From Clostridium transplantifaecale (GTDB lineage: Bacteria > Bacillota > Clostridia > Lachnospirales > Lachnospiraceae): a DNA stretch of 64,000 nucleotides. The DNA lies in assembly GCF_900626075.1 (NCBI RefSeq), contig NZ_UYZY01000002.1, forward strand, positions 1,178,001-1,242,000, in the 5' to 3' direction. Below the pieces are notes generated by a model. It ran no database searches. It saw only the letters and a list, made by a program, of their open reading frames with translations, and was not told the origin of the DNA. The position numbers were made by a program, and so were the translations under genes. Positions 26,899 to 35,308 of the stretch are shown piece by piece; within the stretch, counting starts at the first letter, position 1; the number at the start of each line of letters is the position of its first letter.

Positions 26899-27726
26899 AT
26901 GCAGCGGACGGGAATATATGGAAAAATACGTACTGTCCTGATAACAGGCGTGCTGACGGCGGCCCTTTCGGTTCAAACGGCAGCGGCGGCTCCGGCGGAA
27001 GAAACGCCTGTCCTCACGATTGAAGAGATCTCGTCATCAACCGGAGAAACGGTGCCGGGAGTGGAGTTATCTGTATATAGAGTAGCTGCTCTCGATGAAA
27101 AGGGAATTTATACGGTATTGGAAGAATATACGGCATCAGGGCTGAAAATTGGTGAGCTTGAGAATGCCGAGGCACAGAAGAAATGGGCTAAAACGGTATC
27201 TGACTATGTGGTAGCTTCCGGGATTGCGGCCGGAAAATCAGGAGTGACTGATGCAAGCGGCAGTGTTAGTCTGGATGGCCTGGAAAAGGGATTGTATCTG
27301 GTCAGAATAACGGGAACGCCGGGAACCGATTTAAAAGTTGAAGGGAATCCGTTCTTTGTCTCACTCCCTATGTTTGAAAACAACGGCTGGGTATATCATG
27401 TTACGGCGCAGCCCAAGATAACGACCGAAAGCGGTTCGAATACACCGGGAGGTGGTGGTGGAAACAGCGGTGGCGGCGGCGGCCGGCCGGGCCGGGATCC
27501 AAACAGAACGGCAACAATAACCGATCCGGATACGCCCCTGGCCAGTTTCCCATCCGAACCGGAGCTGGCGGAGATTACCGATGAGGAGGTTCCCCTGGCA
27601 GCGCTTCCCCAATTAGGGGATCTGGGAAGTTTTGGTTACGGCGTCGGCATGGTTTTTTCTCTGCTGGGGGCGGCTGTGTTCCTGGTGCTTTTGAACAAGA
27701 CGGGCAGGAGTGAAAATCGGCAATGA
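26899..27726 (+). CDS. Minor pilin with non-canonical LPQLG sorting signal
   Basis: This 275-residue secreted protein has a signal peptide (about 1-32, cleaved near TAAAAPA). A pilin/CnaB-type domain (about 35-180; TVPGVELSVYRVAALDEKG, DGLEKGLYLVRITG) is followed by a Gly-rich hinge (GGGGGNSGGGGG) and a Pro/acidic linker. The C-terminus has ITDEEVPLAALPQLGDLG, a hydrophobic helix and a short charged tail. Related minor pilins end in DEDVPLxxxPKTGD, so LPQLGD sits where LPxTG should be, with Leu for Thr. The gene starts two bases after the sortase C gene. It is probably the base or anchor pilin and may be a substrate of the class B sortase that overlaps it. Confidence 0.75.
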   Translation: MQRTGIYGKIRTVLITGVLTAALSVQTAAAAPAEETPVLTIEEISSSTGETVPGVELSVYRVAALDEKGIYTVLEEYTASGLKIGELENAEAQKKWAKTVSDYVVASGIAAGKSGVTDASGSVSLDGLEKGLYLVRITGTPGTDLKVEGNPFFVSLPMFENNGWVYHVTAQPKITTESGSNTPGGGGGNSGGGGGRPGRDPNRTATITDPDTPLASFPSEPELAEITDEEVPLAALPQLGDLGSFGYGVGMVFSLLGAAVFLVLLNKTGRSENRQ

Positions 27727-28532
27727 GAAGAAAAACGATATGCAGGCTTTATGCACTTCTGGCCGGGCTCTGCCTTATTGCGGCGATAGGATTCGGCAGT
27801 CAGTTATTGCGGACCCGGATTAATTATCGGAGGAGCGAACAGGATTTGGCCAAGATTCAGCAGATTCGGCAGCATTTCCCGCAAACGGTGCCGGAGGAAG
27901 AGCTTGGCTTAATGGATGAGGCATCGGCCCGTGCGGTTCAGGAAGAAAACAGACAGATCCGTTTGGAAACTTATGATAAGCTTCATGAAGAAAATCCCGA
28001 TGTTGTCGGCTGGATTCAGATTGAGGGGACGAAGATTGACTATCCGGTTATGCAGACTCCAGATGATCCGAATTACTATCTGCACCGTGGATTTGACGGG
28101 GAGTATTCAGCCTATGGAATGATATATATCGATGCCGGCTGCGCTCTTGATGCTGTCTGTCCCAATTATCTGATTTATGGACATCACATGAAAAATGGAG
28201 CCATGTTTGCCCAGCTGGAGAATTATGCATCACAGGAGTTCCGGGAAGAGCACCCGGACATTGACCTAAGCGTCAGGGGGAAGCCGGATTCATATCAGGT
28301 AATAGGGGTGATCCGGTTGGATGCATCCGAGCTCGGAAAAGATTTTACAAAGATGCTGGCAGCGAGGACAGAGGAAGACTATAATAGACTGATAGAATAT
28401 GTTAAGACGAATTCCCCCTATGATACGGGGATAACAGCTCAGTGGCCTGAGCAGCTTATTACGCTGACCACCTGTGAATACACACAGAAAGACGGCCGCC
28501 TTCTGGTGGTTGCGCGGAAAAAAACAGAATAA
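27723..28532 (+). CDS. Class B sortase
   Basis: This 269-residue protein has an N-terminal membrane anchor (about 8-29). The sortase domain includes NPDVVGWIQIEGTKIDYPV (about 91-109), YGHHM with His154, TLTTCEY with Cys251 and GRLLVVARK with Arg259, all class B hallmarks. Its start overlaps the stop of the minor pilin gene (ATGA), so the two proteins are made together. In Lachnospiraceae pilus islands a class B enzyme may attach the finished pilus or its base pilin to the wall; that role, and recognition of the LPQLG signal, are inference. Confidence 0.9.
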   Translation: MRRKTICRLYALLAGLCLIAAIGFGSQLLRTRINYRRSEQDLAKIQQIRQHFPQTVPEEELGLMDEASARAVQEENRQIRLETYDKLHEENPDVVGWIQIEGTKIDYPVMQTPDDPNYYLHRGFDGEYSAYGMIYIDAGCALDAVCPNYLIYGHHMKNGAMFAQLENYASQEFREEHPDIDLSVRGKPDSYQVIGVIRLDASELGKDFTKMLAARTEEDYNRLIEYVKTNSPYDTGITAQWPEQLITLTTCEYTQKDGRLLVVARKKTE

Positions 28533-28715
28533 AAGCAAGACGATGCCGCAGTTATAGGATGGCCCGGCGCCAGACTGTAACGCATCACAGTTATTGTTCA
28601 CATGCTGAGAACCGTTTTTTGCGATACGGCTCCTGGAGAGAACGGTAAAAGCCTTCATTTTTAGATATTTTGCTTGTAATGCTGCGAGAAAATGGTAAAA
28701 TTGAAGGAGAATAGT

Positions 28716-28799
28716 ATGGCGGTAAAGCGGAATGCAAAAGAGCGGTACGGCAAAAAAATCAATTTGCCGTGCCGCTTTTGCCGCCGGCATGTAAGATGA
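28716..28799 (+). CDS. Possible 27-residue leader ORF spanning a terminator hairpin
   Basis: An ATG preceded by GAAGGAGAATAGT opens a 27-codon frame ending CRFCRRHVR, very basic and with a CxxC pair. Its TGA overlaps an ATG (28796) in frame with the PAS-GGDEF gene. A terminator-like hairpin lies within the frame, so ribosome movement could affect read-through. No homologue is recognised and it may be chance. Confidence 0.25.
   Translation: MAVKRNAKERYGKKINLPCRFCRRHVR
28737..28779 (+). terminator. Terminator-like hairpin before the PAS-GGDEF gene
   Basis: GCGGTACGGCAAA (28742-28754) pairs with TTTGCCGTGCCGC (28763-28775) with a single wobble position, followed by TTTT (28776-28779). It may end the pilus transcript or act as an attenuator for the following gene. 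Confidence 0.7.
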
Positions 28800-28822
28800 C
28801 AATAGCGGGGAGGGGTGCCGGG

Positions 28823-30688
28823 GTGAAATCTAAGCAGGAAGTGCTGGCATTTGTCAGGCTTTTACAGCATCTTTATTGGGAAGAAAGGGATATGGAGGCG
28901 CTGATTCCGTATTTCGATGAATCTACATCCTGGATTGGAACCGGGAGACATGAGATTTGTTATAACCTGGATGAAGCGATACAGGCATTGAGAGAACAGG
29001 CAGAAGAGTGTCCGTCCTGTTTTACGCTGAGAGAGCAGAAGTATGAAGTTTTCCCTTTGGCTGACGGCATTTACGGAGTCTATGGGGAGTTTTCCGCTGT
29101 CAGCTCGGCGGAGGAGATGTCGGATGTCTGCGATCGGTTTTCATTAGTCTGCGCGGAGCGTGAGGAGGGAATGAAGATTCTGCATCTTCACATGTCAAAG
29201 CCTGATCTGGAACAGACGGAGGGCAGTTACTATGCAAAGAAAGAGAACGGGAGCACAAAAGAGGAGCTGAAGGCCCGTGTCGAGGAAACCTCGCGGATTC
29301 TTCAGAAGAAGGAGAGTGAACTGGAAGCCCTGACGGTCAGCGTTCCGGGAGGACTTCACAGGTGCAGGGACGACCGGGAAATGACACTCCTTACGATGAG
29401 CGGCAGTTTTCTGGAGATGTTCGGTTATTCCAGAGAGGAGATAAAAGCCTGGTTTAACGACAGCTTTGTTGAGATGATATATGAGGAAGACCGCCGCCGA
29501 ATCAGAAGTGAGATGGACCGCCAGCTCGCGAGAGGGAATACGGTGGAGCTGGAATACAGGATTGTCGGGAAGGACGGCGGACTGCGCTGGATCCTTGACA
29601 AAGGGGTGCGCATTCAGGAGGATGGGGATGCCATGTTTTACTGTGTCCTTCTGGACATTACGGATCAGAAGAAGGAGAGGGAGGAACTGCGTCTTTCTCT
29701 GGAACGCCATAAGCTCATTATGGATCAGACTACCGATATTATATTTGAATGGGATATCGGGGAGGACGAATTGAAATTTTCGTCCAACTGGAAAAAGAAG
29801 TTTGGCTATAATCCCATACACAGCCAAATCAGTGCCAGGATTCCTTTGTCCGAAAATATTTATCCTGCCGATATGCCTGCATTTATCAAGATTATGAGGG
29901 ATACGGCGGCAGGCGTACCCTACTCGGAGACGGAATTCCGCATACGTGGCAAATTGGGTGACTACATCTGGTGCCTGATACGCGCGACAACGCAGTTTAA
30001 CGCGGAGGGAAAGGCGGTCAGGGCGGTTGGTGTGATCATTGACATTGACCGCAATAAGAAGCAGAAAGAACATCTGATGGCTCAGGCGAGTCTTGACTCT
30101 CTGACAGGCCTGCTGAACAAAAAGACGGCCAGGGAGCGGATAGAGGGCTGGTTTCTGGATGAAGAGGCGCCATGCGGGGCATTTATTCTGATTGACTTAG
30201 ATGATTTTAAGCATATCAATGACCGGTATGGACATTTATGCGGCGACCGGGTGCTGTCCGGAATTGCGGAAATTATGAAGAGGCAGACCAGAAAGGACGA
30301 TGTAACCGCGAGGATCGGCGGGGATGAGTTTTTGGCGTACCTGCCGGGGGCAACGGAGAAAATTGCGGCAGAAGTTGTGCACCGTTTTCTGAAGGCGGTG
30401 AAAGAACTCCGTCCGGATGGCAGGAACGGAGAGGTAAGGGCGTCAATCGGAGCATCTTTTTATCCGAAAGACGGGACTGACTATCTGACGCTGTTTGCAA
30501 AAGCGGATCAGGCTCTGTATTTTGTAAAAGGGGCAGATAAAAATAAGTATTATACTTATGAGATGCTTAAGGGGGAACAGAGCCTTGACAAGAGATGTAT
30601 GGCCCTTGGCATTTCTGCTGAACCGGACATTCCGGCGGATGGGAAATGTCAGGAGGAATTTAGCTGGGAGGAGGGGACGTCTCTGTAA
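28823..30688 (+). CDS. SnoaL-PAS-PAS-GGDEF protein, probable diguanylate cyclase
   Basis: This 621-residue cytoplasmic signalling protein starts at a GTG with GGGGAGGGG seven bases upstream; an ATG at 28796 coupled to a short upstream frame is an alternative. Order: a SnoaL/NTF2-like domain (about 1-125), a short coiled region (about 145-170), PAS 1 with PAC (about 180-290; DGGLRWILDKGVRIQ), PAS 2 with PAC (about 300-415; GDYIWCLIRATTQFN), and GGDEF (about 430-585). The signature RIGGDEF (about 497-503) is intact and DLDDFKHIND supplies metal ligands, so c-di-GMP synthesis is expected. No membrane segment is seen. Confidence 0.9.
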   Translation: MKSKQEVLAFVRLLQHLYWEERDMEALIPYFDESTSWIGTGRHEICYNLDEAIQALREQAEECPSCFTLREQKYEVFPLADGIYGVYGEFSAVSSAEEMSDVCDRFSLVCAEREEGMKILHLHMSKPDLEQTEGSYYAKKENGSTKEELKARVEETSRILQKKESELEALTVSVPGGLHRCRDDREMTLLTMSGSFLEMFGYSREEIKAWFNDSFVEMIYEEDRRRIRSEMDRQLARGNTVELEYRIVGKDGGLRWILDKGVRIQEDGDAMFYCVLLDITDQKKEREELRLSLERHKLIMDQTTDIIFEWDIGEDELKFSSNWKKKFGYNPIHSQISARIPLSENIYPADMPAFIKIMRDTAAGVPYSETEFRIRGKLGDYIWCLIRATTQFNAEGKAVRAVGVIIDIDRNKKQKEHLMAQASLDSLTGLLNKKTARERIEGWFLDEEAPCGAFILIDLDDFKHINDRYGHLCGDRVLSGIAEIMKRQTRKDDVTARIGGDEFLAYLPGATEKIAAEVVHRFLKAVKELRPDGRNGEVRASIGASFYPKDGTDYLTLFAKADQALYFVKGADKNKYYTYEMLKGEQSLDKRCMALGISAEPDIPADGKCQEEFSWEEGTSL

Positions 30689-30706
30689 GGTGGCGTCCTC
30701 TTTTAA
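30672..30706 (+). terminator. Terminator after the GGDEF gene
   Basis: GAGGGGACG (30671-30679) pairs with CGTCCTC (30694-30700) around the stop codon, followed by TTTTAAT. Confidence 0.65.
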
Positions 30707-30744
30707 TATCTTTTAAAATCTTTTAAAATAAATAAAATTTATGA

Positions 30745-30773
30745 TTGACTTTTTTGAAATAGTATGTTAAAGT
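30745..30773 (+). promoter_or_regulatory. Promoter and long leader of the cold-shock gene
   Basis: TTGACT (30745-30750), a 17-bp spacer and TAAAGT (30768-30773) form a plausible promoter. The resulting T-rich leader of about 120 bases before the start at 30899 fits the long thermosensitive 5' regions usual for csp genes. Confidence 0.55.
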
Positions 30774-30898
30774 ATAAATAGTGTTTTGATAAAGCCTTGA
30801 TTTCACATATATCCGTAAGTCATTCTTTTATTGATGATTTACTGTTATATGTTTTTTTTGTTTTATAAAAGCATATTAAAAATTAGGAGGTATCTTTT

Positions 30899-31099
30899 AT
30901 GAACAAAGGTACAGTAAAATGGTTTAACTCAGAAAAAGGATTTGGCTTTATTACAGGAGAAGATGGAGCAGATGTATTCGTACATTTTTCAGGAATTAAC
31001 AGCGACGGATTCAAATCTCTTGAGGACGGCCAGGCCGTAACCTACGATTTAACTCAGGGAAATCGTGGTATGCAGGCTGTAAACGTAACGGCTGCTTAA
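30899..31099 (+). CDS. Cold-shock protein, CspA family
   Basis: This 66-residue single-domain nucleic-acid-binding protein has both RNA-binding motifs, KGFGFIT (residues 13-19) and VFVHFS (26-31), on the OB-fold that starts [11 protein letters not shown]. It acts as an RNA chaperone that melts structures in mRNA. The ATG follows TTAGGAGGTATCTTTT. It is monocistronic between terminators, with a long A/T-rich leader. Confidence 0.97.
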   Translation: MNKGTVKWFNSEKGFGFITGEDGADVFVHFSGINSDGFKSLEDGQAVTYDLTQGNRGMQAVNVTAA

Positions 31100-31196
31100 A
31101 CTAAGGCATCATTTCAGTATATAATCTTAATCTGCGCGGCAGATATTAGTAATTTATATATTAAATTGGTTAACAATCCTGTAAAAGCGGGAAACG

Positions 31197-31268
31197 GAAA
31201 AAAGAGAGTATTTTCCGGCATAGAATCACAGCAATTCGATTCTATGCCGGAAGATACTCTCTTTTCCT
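31197..31268. terminator. Large bidirectional terminator
   Basis: A 29-31 base stem, with arms at 31197-31227 and 31238-31268, contains the perfect core CCGGCATAGAATC/GATTCTATGCCGG. A- and T-runs flank both sides, so it can stop the cold-shock transcript and the convergent pilus-type operon. Confidence 0.9.
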
Positions 31269-31300
31269 GTTTCCTGCTTTAAAGTGTTCGGTATCTGTTC

Positions 31301-32353
31301 TTACATCAGCCTCATCTGCATCTGTTCCGGATCACTGCTGCAGCTTATGCAGGTATCGCGGGTGATTTTTCCTTCGCGCAGAAGCCGCAGCAGGCTGTTG
31401 TTCATTCCCGTCATGCCCTCGGCCATACTCGTTGCGATTACGTTGTCGATCTGATGGATTTTGCCTTCCCGCACCATGGTGCGGATTGCGTCGTTCAGGA
31501 ACATAATCTCAAAGGCCGGAACCATGCTTCCGTCTGAGGAGGGCACCAGCTGCTGGGACACAACGGCCTGAAGAACCATAGCCAGCTGTACCCGGATCTG
31601 CTGCTGTCCGTCGGGCGGGAATACATCAATGATACGGTCAATGGAGTTGGCGGCCCCGATGGTGTGGAGTGTCGAGATGACCAGATGACCCGTCTCGGCG
31701 GCAGTCATGGCCGTTTTTATCGTGTCAAAATCGCGCATCTCACCGAGCAGTATCACGTCGGGAGCCTGTCTTAGGGAAGCCACCAGTCCGTTCACATAGC
31801 TGTCCGTATCCAGGCCTATCTCGCGCTGGGTGACGACGGAATGGTTATGCCGGTGCAGATATTCAATCGGATCCTCCAAAGTAATTATATGGCTGTTTCT
31901 GGTTCTGTTAATCTCATCGATAATACAGGCCAGAGTGGTAGATTTACCGCTGCCTGCGGCACCTGTGACGAGCACCAGCCCCTTTTTCAGGTTGGCAATT
32001 TTAATGACTTCGGGAGGGATACTCATATCTTCCGGGCGCGGCACCTCAAAGTGGACGACACGGATGACGGCGGCCAGCGTGCCCCTCTGCTTCATAATAC
32101 TGACACGGAACCTTGCAACGCCCTGGATGGAGCAGGAGAGATCGTCGTCCCCGTGGGTGTGGAGTTTATCCATGCTCCTGTGGTTGCTGAGCTCGTAGAG
32201 AGCCTCTATCAGCGCTTCCGTTTCAGTGGGTAAAAGTTTATGATCGCCGTACGGAAGAATCTTACCGTTTATCTTGTATGAGAGAGGGAGTCCGGGGATA
32301 ATGAAAATATCGGAGGCATTTTTCTCCACGGCATCGGTCAGAAAATTCAGCAT
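31301..32353 (-). CDS. Type IV pilus retraction-type ATPase (PilT-like)
   Basis: This 350-residue cytoplasmic hexameric ATPase has an N-terminal domain (about 1-100) and a core with Walker A GAAGSGKST (about 132-140), Asp box HIITLEDPIEYLH, Walker B DVILLGEMRDFDT and His box GHLVISTLHT. These read as PilT rather than PilB. It is the last gene of a six-gene operon with a GspF/PilC homologue and four small membrane proteins. No PilB-type assembly ATPase is nearby, so the protein either powers retraction with an assembly ATPase encoded elsewhere or is the only motor of this system. Confidence 0.9.
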   Translation of the reverse strand: MLNFLTDAVEKNASDIFIIPGLPLSYKINGKILPYGDHKLLPTETEALIEALYELSNHRSMDKLHTHGDDDLSCSIQGVARFRVSIMKQRGTLAAVIRVVHFEVPRPEDMSIPPEVIKIANLKKGLVLVTGAAGSGKSTTLACIIDEINRTRNSHIITLEDPIEYLHRHNHSVVTQREIGLDTDSYVNGLVASLRQAPDVILLGEMRDFDTIKTAMTAAETGHLVISTLHTIGAANSIDRIIDVFPPDGQQQIRVQLAMVLQAVVSQQLVPSSDGSMVPAFEIMFLNDAIRTMVREGKIHQIDNVIATSMAEGMTGMNNSLLRLLREGKITRDTCISCSSDPEQMQMRLM

Positions 32354-32404
32354 TATTTATATCTCCTTTCACGGCAGTTCGTTTTACATCGGTCTGCAGC
32401 CGTA

Positions 32405-32848
32405 TCATTCTTCGGGGGCGATCCAAACGGGCAGACTGTCGTCAATCGCATAATCTTCTTTGTTGTAAACATAGCTGGCAAGTACGGCCGCATCCTCTAC
32501 GGATAATTCAACCCGCAGAGCCTGGCCCGCGTTCATAGGGATCTCACAGTAGAGACGGCCCGATTCGTCGATCCCTGATTCTGAACCTTCAGGCAGTGTC
32601 CCGGCGGCTTTTTCCAGGGCATCGGCAGCGGCGGCGCCGTCTTCTTTCAGGGTGATGGCCGCGGTCTGGATAAATAACTGGCCCTGAGTATCTGCCTGAT
32701 AGTAAGCGGCTACGGAGTCGGCATGACGCTCCGACAATACAAGGGCCGATTTTCCATCGCTCAGGCTTAACAGGGAGAAGACTGCAAGGCATAAAATAAT
32801 AAAAATCAGGATGATGGAGGCAGTTCCAATATTAATTCTGTTTTTCAT
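32405..32848 (-). CDS. Small membrane protein of the type IV pilus-like operon
   Basis: This 147-residue protein has one N-terminal transmembrane segment (about 8-30; IGTASIILIFIILCLAVFSL) and an outside domain of about 115 residues rich in Ala, Asp and Glu. The lack of a Glu at position +5 argues against a normal prepilin site. It overlaps the next upstream gene by 17 bases. A pseudopilin-like or assembly role is inferred only from position. I do not recognise a named family with certainty. Confidence 0.7.
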   Translation of the reverse strand: MKNRINIGTASIILIFIILCLAVFSLLSLSDGKSALVLSERHADSVAAYYQADTQGQLFIQTAAITLKEDGAAAADALEKAAGTLPEGSESGIDESGRLYCEIPMNAGQALRVELSVEDAAVLASYVYNKEDYAIDDSLPVWIAPEE

Positions 32849-33260
32849 CTAGCCTCCTTTCTGCATCCAGGCTCCGGGCGCCGTTCAGGGAGTATAGGGG
32901 CTCCGTATTACTGCGTTTTATTTCATGGACTGAGGCGGAGACGTACAGCATTCCGCCGTTCACTTGGTGATTGGTTTTTATATAATAGGCAGCTTCCGGA
33001 GCGTTATATTCACAGGCATTCCAGTTCCGGTCAAATCCGGACAGAATCTCGCGGGGCGCGTCGTCTCCGTCGTACCCGGCAAATACCGTCTCAATGGAAT
33101 TCTCCGCGGCGAGAACCGCGTGGTTTAAGTTTTCTGCGTTTTTGCTGAGACTGTCGGCTTTTACAAAGGCAAGGACAAATATACAGGCAGCCAGGGCGAA
33201 AAAGCCGCAGACCCATAGCATTTCCATCAGGAAAGCGTAAGAAGTCCGTTTTTTATTCAT
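32832..33260 (-). CDS. Pseudopilin-like membrane protein
   Basis: This 142-residue protein has a short positive leader (MNKKRTSY) followed by AFLMEMLWVCGFFALAACIF, which resembles a prepilin hydrophobic helix with Glu five residues after the Tyr-Ala junction. Gly is missing at -1, so cleavage by a standard prepilin peptidase is doubtful. The remaining ~105 residues form a polar outer domain. It overlaps its neighbours by 8 and 17 bases within the operon. Confidence 0.7.
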   Translation of the reverse strand: MNKKRTSYAFLMEMLWVCGFFALAACIFVLAFVKADSLSKNAENLNHAVLAAENSIETVFAGYDGDDAPREILSGFDRNWNACEYNAPEAAYYIKTNHQVNGGMLYVSASVHEIKRSNTEPLYSLNGARSLDAERRLDEKQN

Positions 33261-33774
33261 TGCTTGACCCTCCCTCCGAATTAGAAGCGCTTCGGAGAAA
33301 CAGTTTTGCCGTGTCGGACGACATTTCCCCTTCCAGCGTGATTACGAGCAATTCCCCGTCTGCCGCTTTGTCAATAGCAAACGATACGGGAGGGCATTCC
33401 ATAACGGGAAGGCCATCCTCTGTGGAGAGGCCGCTGCCCTGTTCGGAGAACAGTTCCAGAAGGGAACCGTCTTTAGTATAAATCCAGGTTTCATAGAGGA
33501 CACCGTAATAGTCGGAGGACAGCACAAGGACATTCTGACCGTCAATGGAGCGGACATTTACAGAGTCAGTCCGGTCGGCCTGGCGCACTTTGTTAGTTAT
33601 ATAACTGAGAGCCGTGTCGGAATAAAAAGCGGCATCATTTCTGGCCCTTATATTGCCGTATACCCGGCTGCCGATGAGAATCGTGAACACGGAACACAGG
33701 ATAAACACAAGGAACAAAAGCATAGAGAAGATAAAATCGATGCTGCCCGAAGGGCGGGTATTCGCTCGTTTCAT
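33253..33774 (-). CDS. Single-pass membrane protein, pilus-associated (possibly DUF4860)
   Basis: This 173-residue protein has leader MKRANTRPSGSIDF, a strong transmembrane helix (about 14-36; IFSMLLFLVFILCSVFTILI) and an outer beta-rich domain of about 135 residues. The layout matches proteins I associate with DUF4860 in clostridial type IV pilus operons, but I cannot verify this. Overlaps of four bases upstream and eight downstream imply tight co-expression. Confidence 0.65.
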   Translation of the reverse strand: MKRANTRPSGSIDFIFSMLLFLVFILCSVFTILIGSRVYGNIRARNDAAFYSDTALSYITNKVRQADRTDSVNVRSIDGQNVLVLSSDYYGVLYETWIYTKDGSLLELFSEQGSGLSTEDGLPVMECPPVSFAIDKAADGELLVITLEGEMSSDTAKLFLRSASNSEGGSSNE

Positions 33775-34124
33775 TGCTGCCCCTCCTTACCGGCCTGCTC
33801 AACGGCAGGCAGAACGGTGATATCCGGCATTACGTTGCTGGCCCAGCCGTCGTAAAATACATTATAGCGATCGCGGTCGATAACGACGGCGTAATTCTCC
33901 TCCAGATATTCCACACTGGGAGGATACCGTCCTTCAATGGCATAGCACTGAACGCTGGCTCTCTTTATTGCAGCTGTCAGCGCATTTAAACGGTCCTCCT
34001 CGGTCCTGCTCTGCATGGCTCCCACGGAACAGAGGAAGAGATACAGGACGATACCGAGAAGGAGAAAAGAAATCAGATATCCGGGCAGGGAACTCCTGCG
34101 CTTTGGGACTTCAATATGTAACAT
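33771..34124 (-). CDS. Small pseudopilin-like protein
   Basis: This 117-residue protein has leader MLHIEVPKRRSSLPG, a transmembrane segment (about 16-36; YLISFLLLGIVLYLFLCSVG) and an outer part with ALTAAIKRASVQCYAIEGRY and PPSVEYLEE. The second half recalls GspG-type minor pilins, where a long helix is followed by a (Y)G(R)YP segment. The +5 Glu is absent. It lies 13 bases after the GspF/PilC gene. Confidence 0.65.
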   Translation of the reverse strand: MLHIEVPKRRSSLPGYLISFLLLGIVLYLFLCSVGAMQSRTEEDRLNALTAAIKRASVQCYAIEGRYPPSVEYLEENYAVVIDRDRYNVFYDGWASNVMPDITVLPAVEQAGKEGQQ

Positions 34125-34137
34125 AACTTAACACTCC

Positions 34138-35187
34138 TTATCCGATGGAGGACAGAACACCGGCCAGAGGCAGCATAACGGCGAGGAGAACCAGGCCGAC
34201 GGCCACCGCAAGCACAGAAACGATAGTAGGTTCCAGGCGTGCGATCATCGAGTCGATCGCTTCGGAGGCTTTTTTGTCGTAATCCTCTGCCATACTGTCC
34301 ATGATGTGATCCAACTGGCCTGCACGGCTGCCCACTCGTATCAACTGAAGCTCAAAACCGGAGAAAAGACTGCTTTCTTTTACCGAATCGTAGAATCCCC
34401 TGCCCTGCGCAACTGCTTCACCGCAGCTCTTCACCTTTTGCTCCACGGAGCGGTTATCCACCAGCGTTTCTGCCAGCTTGAACGCCTCCGGCAGATTGAC
34501 GCCGCACTGAAGCGCCATGGCCATGACATTGCAGAATCGGCGGTTGGCCGAAGCGCGTGCGATTGTGGAATGCGTTTTGATTTTTTCCAGCAGAGAGAGC
34601 GCCATGGAGGACTGCTTTCCGCTTTTACCCAGGAGCCACAGGATCAGGGCCGTCACGATAAGAACGGCGGCCAGGATCAGGGCGGCTCCGCTTAGAAAAC
34701 CGCCCAGGCGGATGGCGGCGGCCGCAGCCGGCGGTATGGATGCTCCGAGCTGTTCATAGACGCCGGAGAAAATCGGCATCACTCTGGTAAACAGGACGAA
34801 TAGTATGATAATCAGCATGAGGATCATCATGGCGGGATAGGTGACAGCCTTTCTCAGGTTTTCTGCCAGATAATACTCTTTTTCGTAATAGGCTGCGAGA
34901 CGTTCCATCGTGTTATCCAACAAGCCGGTCCGTTCCCCAAGCATGGTCATGTTGACAACATAAGCAGGAAAACAGCCGGCTTCCTTAACTGCCTGATGAA
35001 ACGGAAGGCCCATGCGGACCTTGTCGGACATTTCAGAGAGGATTTCCCGTTCCTGCTGTCCAGGTGAATCTTCGGCCATGACCTTCAGGCCCTCGTAAAG
35101 GGGAACTGCCGATTTAAGAAGAATTGAAATCTGCATACAGAATCCGGACAGGGTAAGTCCGGTAAAGGGTGATGCGCTGCTGCTCAT
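34138..35187 (-). CDS. Type II secretion/type IV pilus platform protein (GspF/PilC)
   Basis: This 349-residue polytopic membrane protein has two GspF repeats (about 10-135 and 220-345), with transmembrane helices near 120-150, 165-200 and 320-345. Repeat 1 has LKVMAEDSPGQQEREILSEM and LGERTGLLDNTMERLA; repeat 2 has RVGSRAGQLDHIMDSMAEDY. The ATG at 35187 has TTGGAGGT just upstream; an ATG at 35232 is less supported. It is the first gene of the operon and forms the inner-membrane platform on which the ATPase acts. Confidence 0.9.
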   Translation of the reverse strand: MSSSASPFTGLTLSGFCMQISILLKSAVPLYEGLKVMAEDSPGQQEREILSEMSDKVRMGLPFHQAVKEAGCFPAYVVNMTMLGERTGLLDNTMERLAAYYEKEYYLAENLRKAVTYPAMMILMLIIILFVLFTRVMPIFSGVYEQLGASIPPAAAAAIRLGGFLSGAALILAAVLIVTALILWLLGKSGKQSSMALSLLEKIKTHSTIARASANRRFCNVMAMALQCGVNLPEAFKLAETLVDNRSVEQKVKSCGEAVAQGRGFYDSVKESSLFSGFELQLIRVGSRAGQLDHIMDSMAEDYDKKASEAIDSMIARLEPTIVSVLAVAVGLVLLAVMLPLAGVLSSIG

Positions 35188-35262
35188 GATATACCTCCAA
35201 ATTTGCTCTTCCTGTGATGATGTAAGACACATTCTGCGGATAATACTTCCGCCAACTAAATA

Positions 35263-35301
35263 ACTGCACCGTCAGTTCTCGGACAATTGACGGTGCAGAG
35301 T
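35263..35301 (-). terminator. Terminator after the transglutaminase-like gene
   Basis: CTGCACCGTCA (35266-35276) pairs with TGACGGTGCAG (35288-35298), extended by flanking TAA/TTA. On the minus strand it is followed by an A/T-rich run before the GspF gene, so that gene probably has its own promoter in 35188-35262. Confidence 0.7.
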
Positions 35302-35308
35302 TATGCTG

